Shown here: positions 59,382 through 64,000 of the stretch, one piece after another
How the letters are laid out: the number at the start of each line of letters is the position of its first letter
Numbering within the stretch: position 1 is the first letter of the stretch
Source of the DNA: Deltaproteobacteria bacterium
Lineage (GTDB): Bacteria; Desulfobacterota; Binatia; HRBIN30; CADEER01
Assembly: GCA_029262455.1 (NCBI GenBank)
Contig: JAJCZJ010000024.1
Span: forward strand, 97,609-161,608
DNA: 64,000 bases
Direction of reading: 5' to 3'
Made by a program: the position numbers and the translations under genes
The notes under the pieces: generated by a model
Databases searched by the model: none
Seen by the model: the letters and a program-made list of their open reading frames with translations, nothing else
Told to the model about the DNA's origin: nothing

Positions 59382-61871
59382 AAGCTGTACGAAAGCTCCG
59401 CGCCGTAGGTCCGCGGCGCGTTGTGACCCGCTACCGCGTTGCCGAAGGTGTTGATCGTCGCGGTGAGGAAGTTCGCAAAATACAGCTCGTCCGTGAGGTT
59501 CAGTCCCCACAGCGCGACTTGTGCTCGGTCGTCCATGAACAAGTACGACAGACGCGCGTTGATCAGATGAAAGCTCGGCTGGGTTCCCTGTGGAACCTCG
59601 GGTGGCGCGAGCAGCTCGCGATCGCGATAGGACCACTCGAGACGCGGTGTCAGCTCGCCCGCCAGCAGTCCATCCAGGTCGATCGGAATCGCGTATTGTG
59701 CCGACACGAAAGCGGTGTACGCCGGCGTGCGCAGAAACGTCTCGCCCGAGCGATCGATGTTCATTCCATTCAGCTGACTTACCGGGCACTTGAGACCGAG
59801 GTCGTTCGGCGCTGCGTTCTCGCAGCCGACGCCGAATGAGTCGTAAGACGAGTCCAGAAAGCCGAAGCTACCGGTCAGCTGCAGGCCGGGATACGGCATC
59901 GCCACGCCTTCTACCTCGATGCCGCGCATCGTCGCTTCGGCCGCGTCGAGCGTCAGGTTGTTGGCTCGGAAGACCTCGTTCCCAATCTCGTCGATTTCGA
60001 TCGAGGTACGAAGCACGCCGCGCTGGATTTCGTCGTACCGGCTTTCGAACAGAGCGATGTTCAACGTCAGCCGACGGTCGAAGGCGATGGTCTTGACGCC
60101 GATCTCGAAGTTGTCGAGCGTCTCGGGCACGAACGGCACCAAGCCGTCGTTCGAAGCAGCCGCCACGACTGCGTTGAGGCCACCGCCTTTGAAGCCCCGC
60201 GAGTAGGTGAAGTAGGTCATCAGGTGATCGAGCGATGCCACCTCGAGAATTTCGTCGGGCGCGAACAGCGCAATGCTGCCCATCGGCGTCCATGAGGTGA
60301 ACTTACTTGAATCGCTCACCGCGCCAGTGATCCGATCCTCCGCGGGGAGCCGAAAGTTCCGGTTGATCTGGGCGGCCCCCTTTTTTGTCTTCGGTGTAGC
60401 GAATGCCGCCGGTAAGGCTTAGCCACTCTGTGATCTCTGCCGTCGCCTGACCGTAGAGCGCCCACGTCCAGTTGTCGGTCGTGACCTGGTTCTCACTCAA
60501 GGTTCCTACCAGCGGGATGTCCAGCCCGTTGTGGCGATCGGCATCTTCCCAAAAGCCGAACAATCCCGAGACCATCTTGAACCGACCGTCCAGGGCCGTC
60601 GCGTTGAACTGCAGCTCTTCTTGAATCTGTTGGGCCTCGCCGGCCTCGCCGGTGCCGAGCTCGTCGCCGCCGAAGTTGGAAATCTTGCCGACGGCGACAC
60701 GCGTCGAGTCGAGATCGTTGAGACCCGGACTGAGTTGCCGGCGCCACGCACTGATGAATTTCAGGCTGGTGTCCTCGATCGGTCCGAGATCGCCGGTATC
60801 CCACTGCAACGTGCCCCACACCCCCCAGCTACTGCCGCTGGAGAGGGCGTTGACGTTAGCGCTGGTCCGGCGCGGACGAGTCCTCCGGCATTCATCGAAG
60901 TACCCTGCCGCTGCGCCGAGCCCGGCATCCTCGCGGATGACTAAACAGTGGCCGGCGCCGTTGTGGGATTGGTCCTTGAACCAGGTACCCGTCAGGTCAA
61001 TGGTGATGTCCTCGCGCGGAATGAGTCGCACCGAACCCATGAAGGTGATTCCGTTTACCTCGCCCCAGTCGCGGTCGAAGGTTTCGTTGTAGGTGAAGCC
61101 GTCGCGGTTGCGCGAAGCGAAGGCGAAGCGGGTGAACAGCTTGTCCTCGAACCAACCGCGATCGATCGGGATGTTGAGCACAGCCCGCGTGCGAATCTCA
61201 CTGTAGTTTCCGGCGCGAACAAAGATCGAGCCGCCCAACTCCTCACTCGGCTTCGCCGTGGTGATGCTCACGGCCCCGCCGACGGTGTTCTTGCCGAACA
61301 ACGTGCCCTGAGGACCGCGCAGCACCTCGACCTGTTGGATCTCGAGGGTATCGAACACAGACACCTGCGCACGCGGCAGAAAGACCCCGTCGATGTAGAG
61401 TCCAACGCCCGGATCAAAGGCAACGCCGGTTCCACCCGTCGTACCGACCCCACGCAACGTGAGCTGCACAGACTGCCCGGCACCCCCTGTCTGGAACGTG
61501 AAATTCGGCACCAACTTCTGGATCTCGTCGATCCGCGTGACACTGGAGTCGCGCAGCATCGCGTCGCTGAGAGCAGTGACTGCAACCGGAGTATCCTGCA
61601 GGAACTCCTCTCGCTTGCGCGCCCGGACAACGATCTCCTCGATCGCGCCACTGCGTTGTCGTACGGCCTCCTCCTGCGCGGCAGCGGGTAGCGAATCACC
61701 GAAGACGAAGCAAACCGCCAGCAGCAGGCCCAACGGCGCAAGACAGCTCCGCACCAAAGAGCAGTCGAAGGTCGGACAGTCGGTTCGACGTGAGGCTGCG
61801 ACATCCCCCCGGATTGGTTTCCTAGAATCGACTTCGAAACACCGGAACTCCATGTACTTTTCCACGGCCAC
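59378..61871 (-). pseudogene. TonB-dependent receptor, split by a frameshift
   Basis: Two overlapping frames together make one receptor of ~820 residues. The first part (61871 to about 60380) has a signal region, IEEIVVRARKREEFLQDTPV, VQLTLRGVGTTGG, VEVLRGPQGTLFGKNTVGG and the barrel to SLTGGIRYTEDKKG. The second part continues with IRYTEDKK-adjacent barrel residues (QINRNFRLPAEDR when read in the +1 frame), FAPDEILEVASLDHLMTYFT, and ends ELSYSF. The shift falls in an A6G5 run near 60377-60387, where one extra base breaks the frame. This could be a real mutation or a sequencing error. The GTG at 61865 follows GGGGAGG with 5-bp spacing; 61871 is an alternative. Confidence 0.83.
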
Positions 61872-62554
61872 CTCCCCGTCGCGGGACCGGGCCTCTGTAA
61901 ATCGGCCCCGAGGGCTTGCAAGTAACTACCAAATGATTTGTTCCCTCGAGAAACGCAAACTGTCAGCCGAGAACATCACCCCTGCGGCCGCCCAGCACAG
62001 ATCAGCAGCTGGAGCAACGTAGTCCAAGCGGGGTTACGTATCGGCCTCGAGCACGTCAACTTGCGGGCGGTGGCAGATGAGCTCGATGTGAGACGGCGCT
62101 CTAATAGGTACGTGTGCAACGTTCAGGACCTTCGGCGCCAGGTTGCACACCGCAAGCGTTCTTCAGGATGAGTATGACCACCGACTCAACTCCCGTCAGA
62201 GACAGCGCCAAAAACCTGTGGCCCACAGCAACACCATCGCCCCCCACCACCGGCTCTTCGAAGCTCCACCAAATGAAACCAACTTCTCAACTTTCGTACC
62301 GAGGCGCAGCATCTAAGTAGATTCCCCAATTGACGCGACCATCGGCCGTGGCAACGTCGCGCTTCATGAGTATCGGCACGCACCAACGATTCCCGAACGA
62401 GCCCCCCTAACGACAATAGATTGGCCAAAAGTCGGCGTTAAGAGTCTTCATTCGAAATCCACGAGGAACACTACGATCAGGGTGGCTCCGGGCCGCCCCG
62501 ACGACGCCGCTATACTTCATTGAGTTGGAAGACGACACAAAAAAGGTGCATTCC
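61872..62554. other. Gap with a TetR remnant
   Basis: Apart from the TetR-type fragment (62016-62171) no gene is supported. A short open frame at 62168-62320 begins MTTDSTPVRDSAKNLW but has low-complexity composition. The last ~50 bp carry AAAAAAGG, the likely ribosome site of the TIR-NTPase gene. Confidence 0.55.
62016..62171 (+). pseudogene. TetR-family regulator fragment
   Basis: About 51 residues matching the TetR helix-turn-helix: NVVQAGLRIGLEHVNLRAVA, then DELDVRRRSNRYVCNVQDLRRQVA. The recognition helix appears one residue short (DVRRRSN-RYV against the usual DVSxxxLYRHV), and a stop follows after RSSG, so the ~130-residue ligand-binding domain is lost. It is divergent from the split TonB receptor, an arrangement seen when a TetR repressor controls a receptor (inference). 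Confidence 0.55.
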
Positions 62555-64000
62555 GTGCAACAGAATTCCATCGACCGGCGCGTCACCGTAGCTCTCTCGT
62601 TCAGCGATTCATCAATTCCCTTCGCGAAGACACTCGCTCACGCGATTAGGGGTTTCGGTTGCAAAGTGATCGCGGACAACCCGAACCTCATCTCAACCGC
62701 CGAGCAATGGGGCACCCATGCGCTTGAGCTCATCGACAGCGCTACAACCCCTGAAGTAAACTACTGCATCGTCCTCCTGACACCAGACTACGTCTCCGAC
62801 AAGTGGAGCGGCCACAAGCGCTGCGCGATCCTCGAGGCATCGCTTCACCAGCATACCAGGATCCTGCCGTTGCGAATCGGCCAACATCGAGTGCAGTTAC
62901 ACGGGATCACACGTGAGATCGGCGAGATTACCGTCGGAGAAAATGAGGCTAGTAGCGCCGCCGAGATATTTCTCGAGAAACTGCAATCACTTGAGGCCGA
63001 AGTTCCCGACGCCTTCACCAAGTACGGCGACATCGAGACCATTATCCAGCTGTCGGACCCGAAGGCCCGGATCAAGCAACTCGAGGCTCATCGTGATCGG
63101 GCTAAGGGGATCGGCTACGAACTATGGGAGGCCCAACAACGCCTTGACGGTCGCGTACGGTATTTTCTGCACCTCTACGGCGGCATCCGCATCCAAAACA
63201 CAGCAGACCACTTCCGGTCAACTTTCGGCAACCAAATCGAACGCGAAACGCTAATCGTCCTATTCCCACGCGAGCGACATCAATCGCTGCCCGAGCGTCG
63301 GCTCGCCAACATAGACAGCGCTTTCCCTTCGCACATCAGCTCGTACATCGACGACTTTGTGTGGAGCTACTGCACGCCCGAAAGCTTCCATGAGCCCGAG
63401 ATCCCTCACGTAATCGAAGCTTTCGTGGATCCGCATGTCGATCGAGCGTCGGGCAGAACGGCCCTCGATGCGATGACCACGTGGTTCAGAGACGACGCCA
63501 TTCCGGTGCTTATCGTACGAGGCAGCGGCGGCATCGGTAAAACGACGGTGGCGCGTGCCTTTTCGAACACAGTCGCCGATCAGACAAGTCGCCGAGTACT
63601 ATTCATCGACGGAGAAGAAATAGTCAACTATGCAACTGTCGCCAACAAAACAATCAGCGATTTATATCAACTATATCTCGTCGACAGTTGGCGAGAGAGC
63701 GGCGCGGAGAGAGAGGCTCTCAGTGGCGCTGAGTTCATGGCAAACCTCGACAACCGGAATATCACCGTAGTCATCGACGGCCTCGACGAGGCAATTTCAA
63801 AGCTCGGGCACAAATTCGATGTCGAAGCCTTCTTCGCATCGATTCAGGACCACTCCCGAGAAGTTAAGGGTGGAAAAGTTCTCGTCACTTGTCGCAACGA
63901 GTTTCTACCGGACACTACCATACGACTAGACGTACGCACGCTCGAAATTCTGCCCTTCGACATACAGCTCGCAAAGGCATACTTCAGCAAAAAATTCTCA
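62555..64000 (+). CDS. TIR-like domain fused to STAND/NACHT NTPase, 5' part
   Basis: The gene runs off the right edge; 482 residues are visible without a stop. Residues ~8-105 form a TIR-like fold: RRVTVALSFSDSSIPFAKTL, then the strand NYCIVLLTPDYVSDKWSGHK. At the W+4 position, where many bacterial TIR enzymes have the catalytic Glu, there is Lys88. A helical linker (~145-310) follows. A STAND/NACHT NTPase has Walker A GSGGIGKTT (323-331), Walker B VVIDGLDE (405-412) and a KVLVTCRNEF sensor strand. The GTG at 62555 follows AAAAAAGG; GTG 62546 is an alternative. The architecture resembles bacterial NLR-like antiphage sensors. The C-terminal sensor region and any partner genes lie beyond the window. 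Confidence 0.82.
   Translation, partial: MQQNSIDRRVTVALSFSDSSIPFAKTLAHAIRGFGCKVIADNPNLISTAEQWGTHALELIDSATTPEVNYCIVLLTPDYVSDKWSGHKRCAILEASLHQHTRILPLRIGQHRVQLHGITREIGEITVGENEASSAAEIFLEKLQSLEAEVPDAFTKYGDIETIIQLSDPKARIKQLEAHRDRAKGIGYELWEAQQRLDGRVRYFLHLYGGIRIQNTADHFRSTFGNQIERETLIVLFPRERHQSLPERRLANIDSAFPSHISSYIDDFVWSYCTPESFHEPEIPHVIEAFVDPHVDRASGRTALDAMTTWFRDDAIPVLIVRGSGGIGKTTVARAFSNTVADQTSRRVLFIDGEEIVNYATVANKTISDLYQLYLVDSWRESGAEREALSGAEFMANLDNRNITVVIDGLDEAISKLGHKFDVEAFFASIQDHSREVKGGKVLVTCRNEFLPDTTIRLDVRTLEILPFDIQLAKAYFSKKFS

Noticed and set aside
60370..60390. Programmed frameshift at the A6 run
   Set aside because: The classic A-AAA-AAG site gives a -1 shift, whereas the receptor continues in the +1 frame. 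A simple one-base insertion explains it better.
62168..62320. Small gene beginning MTTDSTPVRDSAKNLW
   Set aside because: Short, low-complexity Pro/Thr/Ser composition and no ribosome site; it may be a remnant of a neighbouring gene but cannot be supported.

Overview
The window is GC-rich and densely coded. It looks like a contig from an uncultured Gram-negative bacterium of the Deltaproteobacteria-like sphere; Binatota or Myxococcota-type lineages fit best. The evidence is outer-membrane biology (two TonB-dependent receptors, a lipoprotein, Tat- and Sec-exported proteins), a DUF1501/DUF1800 pair, large secreted proteins with Thr-Pro linkers, cysteine-rich DUF4215-type repeats and dockerin-like C-termini, and many acyl-CoA/SDR catabolic genes. 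The taxonomic placement is inference from gene content; no rRNA is present.

Region 1 (1-31 kb) is mostly chromosomal housekeeping and catabolic genes: the 3' end of a Na+/H+ antiporter, truC, SDRs, a hotdog thioesterase, a sulfotransferase, a DUF1214 protein, a family III CoA-transferase, a large PAS/GAF histidine kinase, a small ferredoxin, a BKACE-type beta-keto acid cleavage enzyme, an ACAD10-like phosphotransferase, pgi, a biotin-dependent carboxyltransferase, an isolated nuoL-nuoM pair, a DUF983 protein, a cysteine-free Fur-family regulator and a crotonase. Two very large secreted proteins (G8/beta-helix and FG-GAP/dockerin-like) and a tandem pair of small paralogous genes of unknown function are interspersed.

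Region 2 (31-42 kb) is an envelope and uptake block. It holds the DUF1800-DUF1501 operon, a TonB receptor followed by a lipoprotein with an alpha/beta-hydrolase-like motif, a dienelactone hydrolase, and a lysylphosphatidylglycerol-synthase-like membrane protein.

Region 3 (42-58.5 kb) is accessory. It begins at a tRNA-Arg(ACG) gene that served as an integration site. Downstream lie an N-terminally truncated tyrosine recombinase, a secreted DUF1566 cargo gene and a second copy of the tRNA 3' half. Next come a small element encoding a four-helix-bundle (S23/IVP) protein bounded by paired inverted ATCCAAAGG iterons, and a probable IS21-type end. The rest is a run of secreted cysteine-rich or repeat proteins (a 1579-residue ELWxSDGT-repeat protein, a LamG protein, a MopE-like protein with a C-terminal sorting-like tail), a single-domain response regulator whose start codon sits inside a perfect palindrome, and a lower-GC patch of unknown genes.

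Region 4 (58.6-64 kb) carries an antitoxin/zeta-toxin pair abutting a frameshifted TonB receptor, a TetR remnant, and a gene running off the window that joins a TIR-like domain to a STAND/NACHT-type NTPase, a candidate antiphage sensor.

Intergenic DNA is rich in structured repeats: a ~208-bp dispersed element with a covarying hairpin (two copies), tandem arrays sharing a GGCTCGGCGG core with locus-specific spacers (three arrays plus a single unit), a heptanucleotide repeat between divergent genes, and long inverted repeats.
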